A stretch of 64,000 nucleotides of DNA from Ga0077530 sp046293075 (lineage in GTDB: Bacteria; Pseudomonadota; Alphaproteobacteria; Rhizobiales; Hyphomicrobiaceae). Positions 25,076 to 34,636 of this stretch are shown one piece after another. The notes below the pieces were generated by a model. That model saw only the letters and a program-made list of their open reading frames with translations, made no database searches and was not told the origin of the DNA. The stretch's first letter is position 1. Every line of letters starts with the position of its first letter. A program made the position numbers and the translations under genes. The stretch is taken from positions 62,001 to 126,000 of the forward strand of contig JBKBPL010000001.1 of assembly GCA_046293075.1 (NCBI GenBank). Direction: 5' to 3'.

Positions 25076-26869
25076 ATGAAGCCGAGTGGTCGAGCGAGGG
25101 GGATGAGGTGGCTGGCCATTGTTCTGGGCGGCGTCGCACTCGTCGCGTCGCTGGGCTATGGCAGCATGTCATGGATGCACGCAACCGGCGACATGCTCGC
25201 GCAGTTCCGGCTCCAGGCCGCACCGCGCGCCGGCTATGTCATTTCTGAGCCGGTCGCCCTTCTGGCGCGGCCACGCCTCGTCCTCGAAAGTGCGGCGATC
25301 CACAGCGTCGATGCCGGGGCCAATGACGATGGTCCCGAGGCGGTCGAGCGATCCCGCCGGCTGATCCTCGACCGGCCCGTCATTTCGGTCGAGGTCGCGT
25401 CCGGTGGCGAGGCCCGCGACATGGAGCTGATGGCGGCATTGGAGCCGGTCGTGGCACGCATCGCGTCGCTCGACGTGCAGAGCCTGACCATCCGAGGCGG
25501 TCTGGTGAAGCTGCAGTCGCGGGCCGCCGAGCCGGAAGTCCTGACCGACGTCGATATTCAGATCACGCCGCAGCGGCGGACGACCGCAACCGTCTCTGGC
25601 CAGCTCACCTATCTCGGCCAGCGCCTCAGCCTCTCGGCGACTGTGGCGCGGCGGGCGTCCAACGGCCCGGAGTACCGCTGGCCCGTCCAGGCGATGGTCT
25701 CCAGTAGCCTTTTCGATGCGCGACTTGACGGCGTGCTCGGCGAGGAGAAGGGCCTGCGGCTGAATGGTACGATCGACATCAGCAGCCCTCGCCTGCGCGA
25801 GATCGCACTGTGGATCGGCATTGGCGCGCCGCGTGCCGGCAATCTCGAGGCGCTGCGGCTCCGCGGCGCCCTCGACTGGACGGGCGGCGTGATGGCGTTC
25901 TCGCAGGCCACGCTGACGCTCGATGGCAATGAGGGCGTGGGCGCGATCAGCGTAACCCGCGCGGGCGAGCGCACGGCAGTCGAGGGAACGATCGCCTTCA
26001 AGCAGCTCAACCTCAAACCTTACGTCGTCTCGACCATGGTGGAGCGCACGCTTCTGGCGCCGATCTTCGCGGCGACGCGGCCTCCCGTCATCGCTTCGCT
26101 GCTGGACAACGTCGACGCCGATCTGCGCATCTCCTGCGACACCCTCGTCATTCCGGGCGTCGAGGCCGGCCAGGGGGCTGTGGCAATTACCTTGAAGAAC
26201 GGGAAGCTGCTCGCCGACGTGGCGGAGCTTGCCGTTGAGGAGGGGGTCTTCAAGGGGCAGCTCGCTGTCGAGCGCGGCGCCACCGACCCGCGCTATGGGC
26301 TCAGTGGCAAGCTCGAAGCGGTCGAGACAGGCCGCCTGCTGCAACGCGCGCTCGGGCGCAAGCCCCTGCAAGGCCGCGCCGACATCACGCTGAGCCTCAC
26401 AACCATGGGCGACACCGCGGAGGAGCTGCTCACGAACCTCGGTGGGAAGGCGCAGCTTGAGATGCGGGCTGGCGGTCGCCTGGGCCTCGATCTCAGGGCG
26501 CTGGCGCAATCGGTGAAGCGCGGCGATCAGCGCGGATGGCTGGCGGCCGGCATATCGACAATGGGGCTCGACGGTCTGGCGCTGCGTCTTGATGTTCTGG
26601 AGGGCGTCGCGCACACGACCATCCTTCAGGCGAAGTCGGGAACGAGCACCTTCTCCGGCGGCGGCAGCATCGATCTTGCCAGACAGTCGCTGGACTTTGC
26701 CCTCATGCTCGGGACCAGCGACCCGGCATCGCGGCCGGCAGCGGGCGACGTTCTCATGCTCAGCGGGCCATGGGAGGCGCCGTCCATGAGGCTCGAGCGC
26801 CGTGATGAGGCGCTGCCTCACCCAGTTCTTCCAGTCACCGCACCGGAGTTGGCAGCGGGTCGGCCCTAG
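25076..26869 (+). CDS. AsmA-like inner-membrane protein
   Basis: A 597-residue protein with one N-terminal membrane anchor (MRWLAIVLGGVALVASLGYG region, residues about 10-33) and a long periplasmic part of repeated short beta strands. Segments such as ADITLSLTTMGDTAEELLTNLGGKAQLEMRAG and SGGGSIDLARQSLDFALML are diagnostic of the AsmA C-terminal domain (PF13502/PF05170-like). Members bridge the envelope and help phospholipid transport or outer-membrane integrity. The ATG at 25076 puts the anchor at the N-terminus; the frame is open to 24914 but is Arg-rich and unlikely. The preceding gap of 277 bases shows no other gene. Confidence 0.83.
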   Translation: MKPSGRARGMRWLAIVLGGVALVASLGYGSMSWMHATGDMLAQFRLQAAPRAGYVISEPVALLARPRLVLESAAIHSVDAGANDDGPEAVERSRRLILDRPVISVEVASGGEARDMELMAALEPVVARIASLDVQSLTIRGGLVKLQSRAAEPEVLTDVDIQITPQRRTTATVSGQLTYLGQRLSLSATVARRASNGPEYRWPVQAMVSSSLFDARLDGVLGEEKGLRLNGTIDISSPRLREIALWIGIGAPRAGNLEALRLRGALDWTGGVMAFSQATLTLDGNEGVGAISVTRAGERTAVEGTIAFKQLNLKPYVVSTMVERTLLAPIFAATRPPVIASLLDNVDADLRISCDTLVIPGVEAGQGAVAITLKNGKLLADVAELAVEEGVFKGQLAVERGATDPRYGLSGKLEAVETGRLLQRALGRKPLQGRADITLSLTTMGDTAEELLTNLGGKAQLEMRAGGRLGLDLRALAQSVKRGDQRGWLAAGISTMGLDGLALRLDVLEGVAHTTILQAKSGTSTFSGGGSIDLARQSLDFALMLGTSDPASRPAAGDVLMLSGPWEAPSMRLERRDEALPHPVLPVTAPELAAGRP

Positions 26870-26936
26870 GCTCGAGGGGAAAGAGGCGCACGACCTTCGT
26901 CTTCTCCAGCGTGCCCGCCTTCGCCGCCATCGTCGC

Positions 26937-27602
26937 CTAGAACACGAAGCCGGCCACCGGCTCGAAGCCCGGCAGATAGGGGGCGCTCGCATCGAACGCC
27001 GGGCGACGGTCGAAGGTCGTGCCGTGGCGGCGCCAGAGCACGGCCCGGCCGACCCCGTTCTCGACGCACACCGCCGCGCACCGCCCCCCATCCTTGAGCT
27101 GATCGAGCAGTGCCGCGGGCACATCGGTGACGGCGCCATTGAGCAGGATCGCATCGTAGGGGCCCTCGTCCCGGGCGCCGTCACGCATGGGTCCTGTGAT
27201 CACGATCGCATTGTCGACGCCAAGGCGTGCCAGGGTCTCCTGCGTCCGCTCGGCGAGGCGCGCATCTTCCTCGACCGCGACGACGGCCTGCGCGAGACGC
27301 GCAAGCAGCGCCGTCGAATAGCCGGTGGCCGGCCCGATATCGAGCACCAGCCCGTCCGCCTCAATATCCAGGAGCTGAACGAGCTTCGCCAGCAGGCGCG
27401 GGGCGAGGAGATAGCGCTGCCTTCCCCCGAGGTCGGAGACCTTCAGGTGCTCGTCCGCGTAGGCGATCGACTTGAGAGGCCCCGGCACGAAGTTCTCGCG
27501 CGCAAGCTCGCGCATGGCGCGGGTGATCCGGCGGTCGGTGACGTCGCTCGGGCGGACCTGGGATTCGACCATGTTGAGGCGCTGCGTCGCGTGATCGATC
27601 AT
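26937..27602 (-). CDS. pcm: Protein-L-isoaspartate O-methyltransferase-like protein
   Basis: A 221-residue protein of the PCMT family. It has the N-terminal NMVESQVRPSDVTDRRI, the FVP segment and LAPRLLAKLVQLLDI, then motif I LVLDIGPATGYSTALLARL and VVAVEEDARLA. Compared with usual PIMT, the glycine loop reads G-P-A-T-G (residues 90-94) in place of G-x-G-x-G, so SAM binding may be altered or the call loose. Rhizobial relatives often sit before tolC; here no tolC is present. The ATG at 27600-27602 follows an AGGA; an in-frame TTG two codons upstream is less likely. Confidence 0.8.
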   Translation of the reverse strand: MIDHATQRLNMVESQVRPSDVTDRRITRAMRELARENFVPGPLKSIAYADEHLKVSDLGGRQRYLLAPRLLAKLVQLLDIEADGLVLDIGPATGYSTALLARLAQAVVAVEEDARLAERTQETLARLGVDNAIVITGPMRDGARDEGPYDAILLNGAVTDVPAALLDQLKDGGRCAAVCVENGVGRAVLWRRHGTTFDRRPAFDASAPYLPGFEPVAGFVF

Positions 27603-27823
27603 CGTCAAGTCCTAATAGATTACCCGCGGGATCGCTCCCGACCCCGCCTGTGGCCCGGCATTGCTCTAGCGCGGCATGGCCGCCGACGCAACGGCGCTCG
27701 ACGCCCATCGACTGCGTTGACAGCGCTCCCAAGCTCCAGCAATGATCGGTGCCCTGACATCCGACGCGTGAAGGCGGCCGCCCGAGAGCCGCTGGCGCCG
27801 GATGCGAGGGAGGAAGCGCCGGC

Positions 27824-28699
27824 ATGCTGGATTTTCTTCAGCAGCTCGTGAGCGGTCTTGCGTTGGGCTGTATCTACGGGCTGATCGCACTCGGATTCGT
27901 CCTTATCTACAAGGCGACCGAGGTCATCAACTTCGCCCAGGGCGACTTGATGATGCTCGGCGGGTTCGTGGCCTACACGTACATCAGCCTTGTCGGCCTC
28001 AACTACTGGCTCGGCTTTCTGCTTGCCGTGCTGACGATGGGGCTCGTCGGCATGACGATCGAGCGGTTCGTCGTCCGCCCGATCCTCGGCTTTCCCCTCT
28101 TCTCGATCATTATGGTGACGATCGGGCTCGGCTTCCTGCTCCGCTCGGTGGCCGGCATGATCTGGGGCACCGACGACCTCAGGATCGAGGCGCCGTTCTC
28201 GGAAGGCGTGCTCAGGATCGGCGACCTCGTGCTCGCCTTTGACAAGCTCTCCGTGATCATCGTCACCGTCATCCTGATCGCCGTCCTCTACATGTTCTTC
28301 AACCGCACGCGCCTCGGCACGGCCATGCGGGCGACATCCGAGAACATGCTGGCGGCCTACTACATGGGCATCCCCGTCAAGCGCGTCGTGTCGTACGTGT
28401 GGGCGATCAGCGCCATGGTCGCGGGCGTCGCCGGTGTGCTGCTCGCGCCGATAACGTTCGTCCATTCCAATGTCGGCCTGGCGCTCGGGCTCAAGGCTTT
28501 TCCGGCCGCCGTGCTCGGGGGCTTCGGCTCCATTCCGGGCGCGCTCGTCGGCGGCCTCATCATCGGCGTCGTCGAGACCATGGCTGGCTTCTATCTCCCC
28601 CAGGGCTGGAAGGACGTGGCGCCCTACATCATCCTGCTGCTGGTGCTGCTGCTGAGGCCCGAGGGCCTGTTCGGCGCGCTCGGGCACAAGAAGGTCTGA
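27824..28699 (+). CDS. livH: Branched-chain amino-acid-type ABC transporter permease LivH
   Basis: A 291-residue inner-membrane permease, first gene of a same-strand cluster with livM, livG, livF, an acyl-CoA ligase, a binding protein and an acyl-CoA dehydrogenase. It carries the LivH pattern LALGCIYGLIALGFVLIYKATEVINFAQGDLMMLGGF at the start and AFPAAVLGGFGSIPGALVGGLIIGVVE near the end. About eight hydrophobic helices are visible. The substrate of such HAAT transporters ranges from branched-chain amino acids to aromatic and other carboxylates; the neighbours favour a carboxylic acid here. A strong GGGAGGAAG lies about 8 bases before the ATG. Confidence 0.93.
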   Translation: MLDFLQQLVSGLALGCIYGLIALGFVLIYKATEVINFAQGDLMMLGGFVAYTYISLVGLNYWLGFLLAVLTMGLVGMTIERFVVRPILGFPLFSIIMVTIGLGFLLRSVAGMIWGTDDLRIEAPFSEGVLRIGDLVLAFDKLSVIIVTVILIAVLYMFFNRTRLGTAMRATSENMLAAYYMGIPVKRVVSYVWAISAMVAGVAGVLLAPITFVHSNVGLALGLKAFPAAVLGGFGSIPGALVGGLIIGVVETMAGFYLPQGWKDVAPYIILLLVLLLRPEGLFGALGHKKV

Positions 28700-28715
28700 G
28701 GAGCGGCACAACACC

Positions 28716-29867
28716 ATGCGGTTCATCTTCAAGACCGACTACGAGCAGGACATAAAGCTCTTCCAGCACGGCGGGCACTGGTGGTCCTACGGTCTCCTGT
28801 TCGCGGTGCTCGCGGCAGCGCCGTACTTCATCGGCAGCTACCTGCAGAGTCAGCTCGTCTTCGTCTTCATCTACGCGATCGTCGGCGTTGGGCTGATGAT
28901 CCTCGTCGGCTTCACGGGCCAGGGATCGATCGGCCACGCCGCCTTTCTTGCCATCGGCGCCTATACGGCCGCATATCTCCAGGCGCGCGGCTATCCCTTC
29001 GAGGTCTATTTCCCGGTGGCCGCCGTTCTGACCGGCATTGTCGGCGCCTTGGTCGGCATTCCGGCGCTGAGGCTGCACGGCATCTACCTGCTGATTGCGA
29101 CCATATCCTTCGCCTTCATCGTCGAGGAGATCCTCGCGCGCTGGGAAAGCGTGACCCATGGCAATGAGGGGATGCGCGTGCGCGCCATCGAGTTCTTCGG
29201 CCAGACCATCACGCGCGACAGCAACGCCTTCTACTTTCTCTGCCTCGGCACGCTCATCCTGATCATCATCGGAACGCTGAACCTTATGCGCTCGCCGACG
29301 GGCCGCGCCTTCATCGCCATCCGCGACAGCGAGACGGCGGCCAAGAGCATGGGCATCGATCTTGCGCGCTACAAGGTGAGGTCGTTCGCCATCAGCGCTG
29401 CCATCACCGGGCTCGCCGGCGCGCTCTACGCGCACAAGATGTCGTTCATCAGCCCGGAGATGTTTACGCTCCTGCTGTCGATCGAGTTCATCATGGTGAT
29501 CATCATCGGCGGCGCCTTCGGGCTTCACGGCGCGATTCTCGGCGCGATCTTCATTGTCATGGTCGATCCGCTGCTCACCATGCTGAAGGACGATGTGCCG
29601 GGTATGATCGCGGGCTTCTCGCGCGGCTTCGGCGTCGGGGAGGAGGCTGCGCGCGGCGTCCAGGATCAGCTCTATGCGATCTTCTCGGCGCCGGGCCTCA
29701 AGGGGGCGATCTACGGCCTGATCATCATCCTGTTCGTGCTCTTCGAGCCCCTGGGCCTCTATGGGCGCTGGCTCAAGATCAAGCTCTATTTTCAGCTCTT
29801 CCCACTCTACAAGCGAGCCACCTTCAGACGGCAGAAGACCTACGTGAAGTCGGAGCGCAACCGGTGA
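28716..29867 (+). CDS. livM: Branched-chain amino-acid-type ABC transporter permease LivM
   Basis: A 383-residue permease that pairs with LivH in the membrane. Typical segments: LVGFTGQGSIGHAAFLAIGAYTAA, PALRLHGIYLLIATISFAFIVEEI and FIAIRDSETAAKSMGIDLARYKVRSFAISAAITGLAGALYAHK. Both termini are charged, and the C-terminus extends by about 60 residues compared with E. coli LivM. It begins 16 bases after livH and its stop overlaps the livG start by 4 bases (GTGA), so expression of membrane and ATPase parts is coupled. Confidence 0.92.
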   Translation: MRFIFKTDYEQDIKLFQHGGHWWSYGLLFAVLAAAPYFIGSYLQSQLVFVFIYAIVGVGLMILVGFTGQGSIGHAAFLAIGAYTAAYLQARGYPFEVYFPVAAVLTGIVGALVGIPALRLHGIYLLIATISFAFIVEEILARWESVTHGNEGMRVRAIEFFGQTITRDSNAFYFLCLGTLILIIIGTLNLMRSPTGRAFIAIRDSETAAKSMGIDLARYKVRSFAISAAITGLAGALYAHKMSFISPEMFTLLLSIEFIMVIIIGGAFGLHGAILGAIFIVMVDPLLTMLKDDVPGMIAGFSRGFGVGEEAARGVQDQLYAIFSAPGLKGAIYGLIIILFVLFEPLGLYGRWLKIKLYFQLFPLYKRATFRRQKTYVKSERNR

Positions 29868-30622
29868 GCTATTTCAGGGTCGACAACCTCTCGCTCCACT
29901 TCGGCGGCCTCAAGGCTGTCGACTCCGTCAGCTTCGAGGTCCGCCAGGGCGAGATCTTCACGATCATCGGACCCAACGGCGCCGGCAAGACCTCGATCTT
30001 CAATATGATCTCGCGGCTCTACGATCCGACCGCGGGGCGCCTCTTCTATGAGGACCGGGATATCACCGAGGTGCCGCCGCATCAGATCGCGCGCATGGGC
30101 ATCGCCCGCACCTTCCAGAACATCGAGCTCTTCGACAATGCCAGTGTCCTCAGCAACCTGCTGGTCGGGCGCCACTGCCATTCGCGAACGAAGCTGTGGC
30201 AGGAGATCCTGTTCATGCCCAACGTGCGCGCTGCCGAGAAGGCGCATCGCGCGAAGGTCGAGGAGGTGATCGATTTCCTCGACCTGCAAGCCTACCGCGA
30301 TAAGATCATCGCGGGCTTGCCGTACGGCGTGCGCAAGGTTGTCGAGCTGGCGCGGGCGCTCTGCTCGGAGCCGAAGCTCATCCTGCTCGACGAGCCGTCA
30401 TCCGGGCTCAATGTCGAGGAGACCGACGACATGTCGTACTGGATCCGAGACATCAAGAGCGATCTCGGGATCACGGTCCTGATGGTCGAGCACGACATGA
30501 GCCTCGTCAATCGCGTGTCGGATCGCGTTCTGGCGCTCAACTATGGCCGGGTGATCGCCGAAGGCACGCCGGCCGAGGTTCAGCGCCACCCCGACGTCGT
30601 TGCGGCCTATATCGGAGCCTGA
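29864..30622 (+). CDS. livG: Branched-chain amino-acid-type ABC transporter ATPase LivG
   Basis: A 252-residue ATPase starting with GTG at 29864, which overlaps the livM stop. Walker A is GPNGAGKTS and Walker B ILLDEPSSGLN; the D-loop and a downstream His in VEHDMSLV are as in LivG. The signature motif is LPYGVRKVVELARAL in place of the classical LSGGQ, a common LivG variant. It would energise uptake together with LivF. No start other than the GTG fits the frame and overlap. Confidence 0.92.
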   Translation: MSYFRVDNLSLHFGGLKAVDSVSFEVRQGEIFTIIGPNGAGKTSIFNMISRLYDPTAGRLFYEDRDITEVPPHQIARMGIARTFQNIELFDNASVLSNLLVGRHCHSRTKLWQEILFMPNVRAAEKAHRAKVEEVIDFLDLQAYRDKIIAGLPYGVRKVVELARALCSEPKLILLDEPSSGLNVEETDDMSYWIRDIKSDLGITVLMVEHDMSLVNRVSDRVLALNYGRVIAEGTPAEVQRHPDVVAAYIGA

Positions 30623-30626
30623 GCGC

Positions 30627-31463
30627 ATGACGATGACCGCCGAGAGCGAGACGAGGAGAATACCCGGCACGCCCGCCGCTCTGGCGGCCGCGACCGAGCC
30701 GATCCTCAAGGTCTCGAACATCGAGAGCTACTACGGGCCGATCATGGCCATCCGCGGCGTCAGCCTCGAGGTTCCGCGCGGGGCGATCGTGACCGTGCTC
30801 GGCGCCAACGGTGCCGGCAAGACGACGATCCTGAAGACGATCTCCGGCGTGCTCGATCCGCTCAAGGGGACGGTCGAGTTCGAGGGCCGGCAGATCCAGC
30901 GCCTCGACCCGGACCGGATCGTCCGCCTCGGGCTCGGCCACGTGCCGGAGGGCCGCGAGGTGTTTCCCTTCCTGACAGTGCGCGAGAACCTGATGATGGG
31001 CGCGTACATCCGCAAGGACCGTGCCGGCATCGCGGAGGATCTCGAGCGCATTTACGGCTATTTCCCGCGCCTCAAGGAGCGGCTCGACCAACCGGCGGGA
31101 CATCTCTCCGGCGGCGAGCAGCAGATGCTCGCGATCTCGCGTGCACTGATGAACAGGCCACGATTGCTGCTGCTCGACGAGCCCTCGCTCGGACTCTCGC
31201 CGCTGCTGGTCAAGGAAATATTCGGTATCATCCATCGGGTGAATGCCGAAGAGGGCGTCTCGATGCTGCTGGTCGAGCAGAATGCCCGCATGGCGCTCGA
31301 GACCGCGCACTTTGGCTATGTGCTGGAGGTCGGGCGCATCGTCATGGCGGACACGTGCGAGCGCCTGCGCGAGAGCAAGGACATCCAGGAGTTCTATCTC
31401 GGCGCCCGCGATCACGGCGCGCGCGGCGAGCGGCGGTGGAAGCGCAAGAAGACGTGGCGCTGA
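30627..31463 (+). CDS. livF: Branched-chain amino-acid-type ABC transporter ATPase LivF
   Basis: A 278-residue ATPase. Walker A is GANGAGKTT, the signature LSGGEQQMLAISRAL and Walker B LLLLDEPSLGLSP are intact. The N-terminus has about 25 residues beyond the usual LivF start, and the C-terminus has a charged, Arg/Lys-rich tail (RGERRWKRKKTWR). The ATG at 30627 is chosen; it lies 4 bases after livG. The ligase gene follows within 21 bases. Confidence 0.91.
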   Translation: MTMTAESETRRIPGTPAALAAATEPILKVSNIESYYGPIMAIRGVSLEVPRGAIVTVLGANGAGKTTILKTISGVLDPLKGTVEFEGRQIQRLDPDRIVRLGLGHVPEGREVFPFLTVRENLMMGAYIRKDRAGIAEDLERIYGYFPRLKERLDQPAGHLSGGEQQMLAISRALMNRPRLLLLDEPSLGLSPLLVKEIFGIIHRVNAEEGVSMLLVEQNARMALETAHFGYVLEVGRIVMADTCERLRESKDIQEFYLGARDHGARGERRWKRKKTWR

Positions 31464-31483
31464 TGAGGTGTGAGGCTGAGCGC

Positions 31484-33322
31484 ATGACACGTGACATCGA
31501 TGCGATCATTTCCGACACGATTCCGAAAAGCTTCATGCGCGCGGTCGAGCGCTGGCGCAACGAGCCCGCCATACGCGAGAAGGACATGGGCGTGTGGAAA
31601 ACCGTGACCTGGGGCGAATGGCTCGAGCGTTCCAAGGCGGTCGCCTATGCGCTTGCCGCGATGGATTTCGAGCCCGGCGATGTCGCCTCGATCCTCTGCA
31701 ACACCAAGCCTGAATGGGTCTACGCCGACATGGGCGTGCTGCTTGCGGGCGGCGTCTCGTCGGGCATCTACCCGACGGATTCCCCGCGCCAGGTCGAGTA
31801 CCTTATCAACGACAGCAGAACGCGGGTCCTCTTTGTCGAGGACGACGAGCAGCTCGACAAGGCGCTCGAGGTGCGCGGGCGCTGCCCGACGCTCGAAAAG
31901 ATCGTCGTCTTCGACATGGAAGGCCTGACGCGCTTCAGCGATCCCATGGTCGTCTCGTTCGACGACTTCATCGAGGAGGGGCGCGCGCACATGGTCGGCC
32001 GCCCGGAGCTTCTCGATGAGCGTCTGGCGTCGCGCGGACCTGAAGATCTCGCCATCCTCGTCTACACGTCGGGCACCACCGGCCCGCCCAAGGGCGCCAT
32101 GCATCCGCACCGCTCGGTGCTCGCGCAGATGCGCCACGCGTCGGATATCTTCGGCTCGATGCCGGGCGAGCCGAAGCTGCTGTTCCTGCCGCTCTGCCAT
32201 GTCGCGGAACGGGTCGGCGGCTACTACATGTCGATCGGCATGGGCCCGGTCATGAACTTCGCCGAGAGCCCGGAGACGGTGCCGGACAATATCCGCGAGG
32301 TGCAGCCCGCGACCTTCCTCGCCGTGCCGCGCGTGTGGGAGAAGTTTTATTCGGGCACCATGATCGCGCTCAAGGACGCCACAGCGCTTGAGAAGTGGGC
32401 GTATGAGAAGGCGATCGGCATCGGTTATCGCGTGGCTGATGCGCGCCTTGCCGGCAAGAAGCCGTCGATCGTCCTCAGGGCACTCAACGCAATCGGTTAC
32501 TGGCTGGTGCTGCGCAATATCCGCCGCATGATGGGTGTCGACAACTGCCGCGTCATGTTTACGGGTGCCGCGCCGATCTCGCCCGATCTCATCCGCTGGT
32601 ATCTGGCGCTCGGTCTCGACATGTACGAGGTCTACGGGCAGACGGAGAACTGCGGCGTCGCGACCGTCATGCCGCCCGACCACATCAAGCTCGGCACTGT
32701 CGGCAAGGCCGTCCCGTGGGCCGAGGTCAAGGTCTCACCGCAGGGAGAGATCCTGTTGCGCGGGGACTTCCTCATGAGCGGCTATCTCAATCACCCCGAT
32801 AAGACCGCCGAGACGATCGACGCCGAGGGCTGGCTGCACACGGGCGATGTCGGCTTCGTCGACGAGGACGGCTTCGTCAAGATCACGGACCGCATGAAGG
32901 ACATCATCATCACGGCCGGCGGCAAGAACATCACGCCCTCGGAGATCGAGAACCAGCTCAAGTTCTCACCCTACATCTCCGACGCCGTCGTGATCGGCGA
33001 CAGGCGGCCCTATCTCACGTGCCTCGTCATGATCGACCAGGAGAATGTCGAGAAATTCGCCCAGGATCACAACGTCCCCTTCACGAACTACGCGAGCCTT
33101 TGCCGGGCGAAGGAGGTGCGCGATCTGATTGCGGCCGAGATCGAGAAGGTGAATGCGCGTTTCGCGCGCGTCGAGACCATCAGGCGCTTCCACCTCATCG
33201 AGCAGCAGCTCACGCCGGAAGACGAGGAGCTCACGCCTACCATGAAGCTGAAGCGGGCGTTCGTGAACAAGAAATATGCCTCCGAGATCGAGGCGATGTA
33301 CAAGGAGAGAGCTGCGGCCTGA
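31484..33322 (+). CDS. AMP-binding long-chain-type acyl-CoA ligase
   Basis: A 612-residue ANL enzyme. Features: the N-terminal segment IPKSFMRAVERWRNEPAIREKD, the P-loop ILVYTSGTTGPPKGAMHPH, the A5-like segment EVYGQTENCGVATVMP, the adenylate Asp in HTGDVGFVDEDGFVKITDR and the hinge/C-domain GGKNITPSEIENQLK. The ending (ITPSEIENQLKFSPYI, VNKKY) matches the long-chain fatty acid/terpenoid-acid type found inside some liv clusters. It would convert the imported acid to its CoA thioester. The ATG at 31484 follows a GAGG eight bases upstream; an in-frame ATG at 31463 overlaps the livF stop and is an alternative start. Confidence 0.9.
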   Translation: MTRDIDAIISDTIPKSFMRAVERWRNEPAIREKDMGVWKTVTWGEWLERSKAVAYALAAMDFEPGDVASILCNTKPEWVYADMGVLLAGGVSSGIYPTDSPRQVEYLINDSRTRVLFVEDDEQLDKALEVRGRCPTLEKIVVFDMEGLTRFSDPMVVSFDDFIEEGRAHMVGRPELLDERLASRGPEDLAILVYTSGTTGPPKGAMHPHRSVLAQMRHASDIFGSMPGEPKLLFLPLCHVAERVGGYYMSIGMGPVMNFAESPETVPDNIREVQPATFLAVPRVWEKFYSGTMIALKDATALEKWAYEKAIGIGYRVADARLAGKKPSIVLRALNAIGYWLVLRNIRRMMGVDNCRVMFTGAAPISPDLIRWYLALGLDMYEVYGQTENCGVATVMPPDHIKLGTVGKAVPWAEVKVSPQGEILLRGDFLMSGYLNHPDKTAETIDAEGWLHTGDVGFVDEDGFVKITDRMKDIIITAGGKNITPSEIENQLKFSPYISDAVVIGDRRPYLTCLVMIDQENVEKFAQDHNVPFTNYASLCRAKEVRDLIAAEIEKVNARFARVETIRRFHLIEQQLTPEDEELTPTMKLKRAFVNKKYASEIEAMYKERAAA

Positions 33323-33342
33323 GGGTCGCTATCGGCCAATTG

Positions 33343-33370
33343 CCGGAGGCCCGGATCGCCCGGCCTTCGG
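33343..33370 (+). terminator. Possible hairpin between the acyl-CoA ligase and binding-protein genes
   Basis: CCGGAGGCC at 33343-33351 can pair with GGCCTTCGG at 33362-33370 with one G-T wobble, across a 10-base loop. No T tract follows, so termination is uncertain; partial termination or RNA processing is possible. Confidence 0.35.
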
Positions 33371-33414
33371 GAGAATAGAACAGGGCGATGCGTGGAGTTT
33401 GAAGGAGGAAACGG

Positions 33415-34614
33415 ATGAGCCTTCACGTGCTGAAAACAGGTCTGCTCGGCGCCGCGCTCGCGGTGGCGGCAGGACCGGCGCTGGCGCAGACCAAAGTGAC
33501 GAACCAGGGAATCAGCGACAAGGAGATCGTGATCGGTACGCACCAGGATCTTTCCGGGCCGATCAAGGTCTGGGGTGTGCCGGTGCTCAACGGCATGAAG
33601 CTCGCTGTCGAGGAAATCAACGCAAAGGGCGGCATCCACGGCCGGCAGCTGCGGCTCATTGCCGAGGACAGCGGCTACGAGCCGCGCAAGGCGGTGCTCG
33701 CAACGCAGAAAATGGTCGAGCGCGACAAGATCTTCGCGATGATCGGCCCCATGGGCTCGCCTACTGTGCTTGCGGCACAGGACATCCTTTTCGAGGCCGG
33801 CGTTCCGCAGCTCTTTCCGCTGACCGCGGCGGAGTTCACTTACAAGTTCGATCCGGCGAAGCCTCAGGAGCGGCTGAAGTTCAACAACCTGCTGCCCTAT
33901 GTCGAGAGCACGCGGGCCATCGTCAAGTACATGATCCCGGAGAAGAAGATCCAGAAGCCCTGCATCATGACGCAGGACGACGAGTACGGGAAGAACGTCC
34001 TTGACGGCTTCACGCAGCAGGTCGAGGCGATGAAGATGAAGCCCGCCTCGATCACGACCTACAAGCGCGGCGCGTCTGACTTCTCGGCCCAGGCGGCGAA
34101 ACTCAAGGCCGACGGCTGTGATCTCGTGGTGCTCGGCACCGTCATTCGTGAGACGATCGGCGTGATCGGAGAGGGCAAGAAGATCGGCTTCAATCCCGTA
34201 TGGCTTGGCGCCACGCCGGTGTGCGTGCTCGAGATCCCGGCGCTCGGCAAGGGGCTCGTTGAAGGTCTCTACGCGGGCTGCGGCTTCGATGTCCCCTACC
34301 GCGACACCGCCAAGGGCAAGGTCAAGGAATGGGCCGAGGCGTACTTCAAGATGTACAACTCGGAGCCCAACACGCAGGCCGTTATCGGCTACAACGCCGT
34401 CATGACGTTTGCCCACTATGCAAACCTTGCCGGCAAGGATCTAACGGGGCAGAAGCTGCTCGATGCCCTCGAGTCCGGCAACGTGTTCCAGGATATCTTC
34501 AATTCGCCGCCGACGAAGTTCTCGACGACGAACCATCTCGCCTCGACCATCACGCAGGTCAGCGTGATCGAGAATGGCCGTTGGAGGACCGTCAAGGACG
34601 GTCTCACGTTCTGA
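33415..34614 (+). CDS. Periplasmic substrate-binding protein of the liv cluster (LivK/HAAT type)
   Basis: A 399-residue secreted protein. A signal peptide (residues 1-25, ALAVAAGPALAQ|T) precedes a Venus-flytrap domain: DKEIVIGTHQDLSGPIKVWGVPVLNGMKLAVEEIN, then AQTMGP-like sensor segments (IGPMGSPTVLAAQDI) and GATPVCVLEIPALG in the hinge. It belongs to type-1 periplasmic binding proteins of the HAAT class. A strong Shine-Dalgarno (AAGGAGG at about 33402-33408) supports the ATG at 33415. A 15-bp hairpin follows at 34637. The ligand cannot be read off; its place between ligase and dehydrogenase suggests an organic acid. Confidence 0.9.
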   Translation: MSLHVLKTGLLGAALAVAAGPALAQTKVTNQGISDKEIVIGTHQDLSGPIKVWGVPVLNGMKLAVEEINAKGGIHGRQLRLIAEDSGYEPRKAVLATQKMVERDKIFAMIGPMGSPTVLAAQDILFEAGVPQLFPLTAAEFTYKFDPAKPQERLKFNNLLPYVESTRAIVKYMIPEKKIQKPCIMTQDDEYGKNVLDGFTQQVEAMKMKPASITTYKRGASDFSAQAAKLKADGCDLVVLGTVIRETIGVIGEGKKIGFNPVWLGATPVCVLEIPALGKGLVEGLYAGCGFDVPYRDTAKGKVKEWAEAYFKMYNSEPNTQAVIGYNAVMTFAHYANLAGKDLTGQKLLDALESGNVFQDIFNSPPTKFSTTNHLASTITQVSVIENGRWRTVKDGLTF

Positions 34615-34636
34615 CCGCCGCGAGCTTGAGCTGACG

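Noticed and set aside
25169..27184. Long minus-strand open frame opposite the AsmA-like gene
   Set aside because: Antisense of a gene with clear family features; no motif in the translation.
27651..27665. TGGCCC..TTGCT element before livH, considered as a sigma-54 promoter
   Set aside because: The spacing between GG and GC is nine bases, one short of the strict ten, and the -24 element is not TGGCAC.
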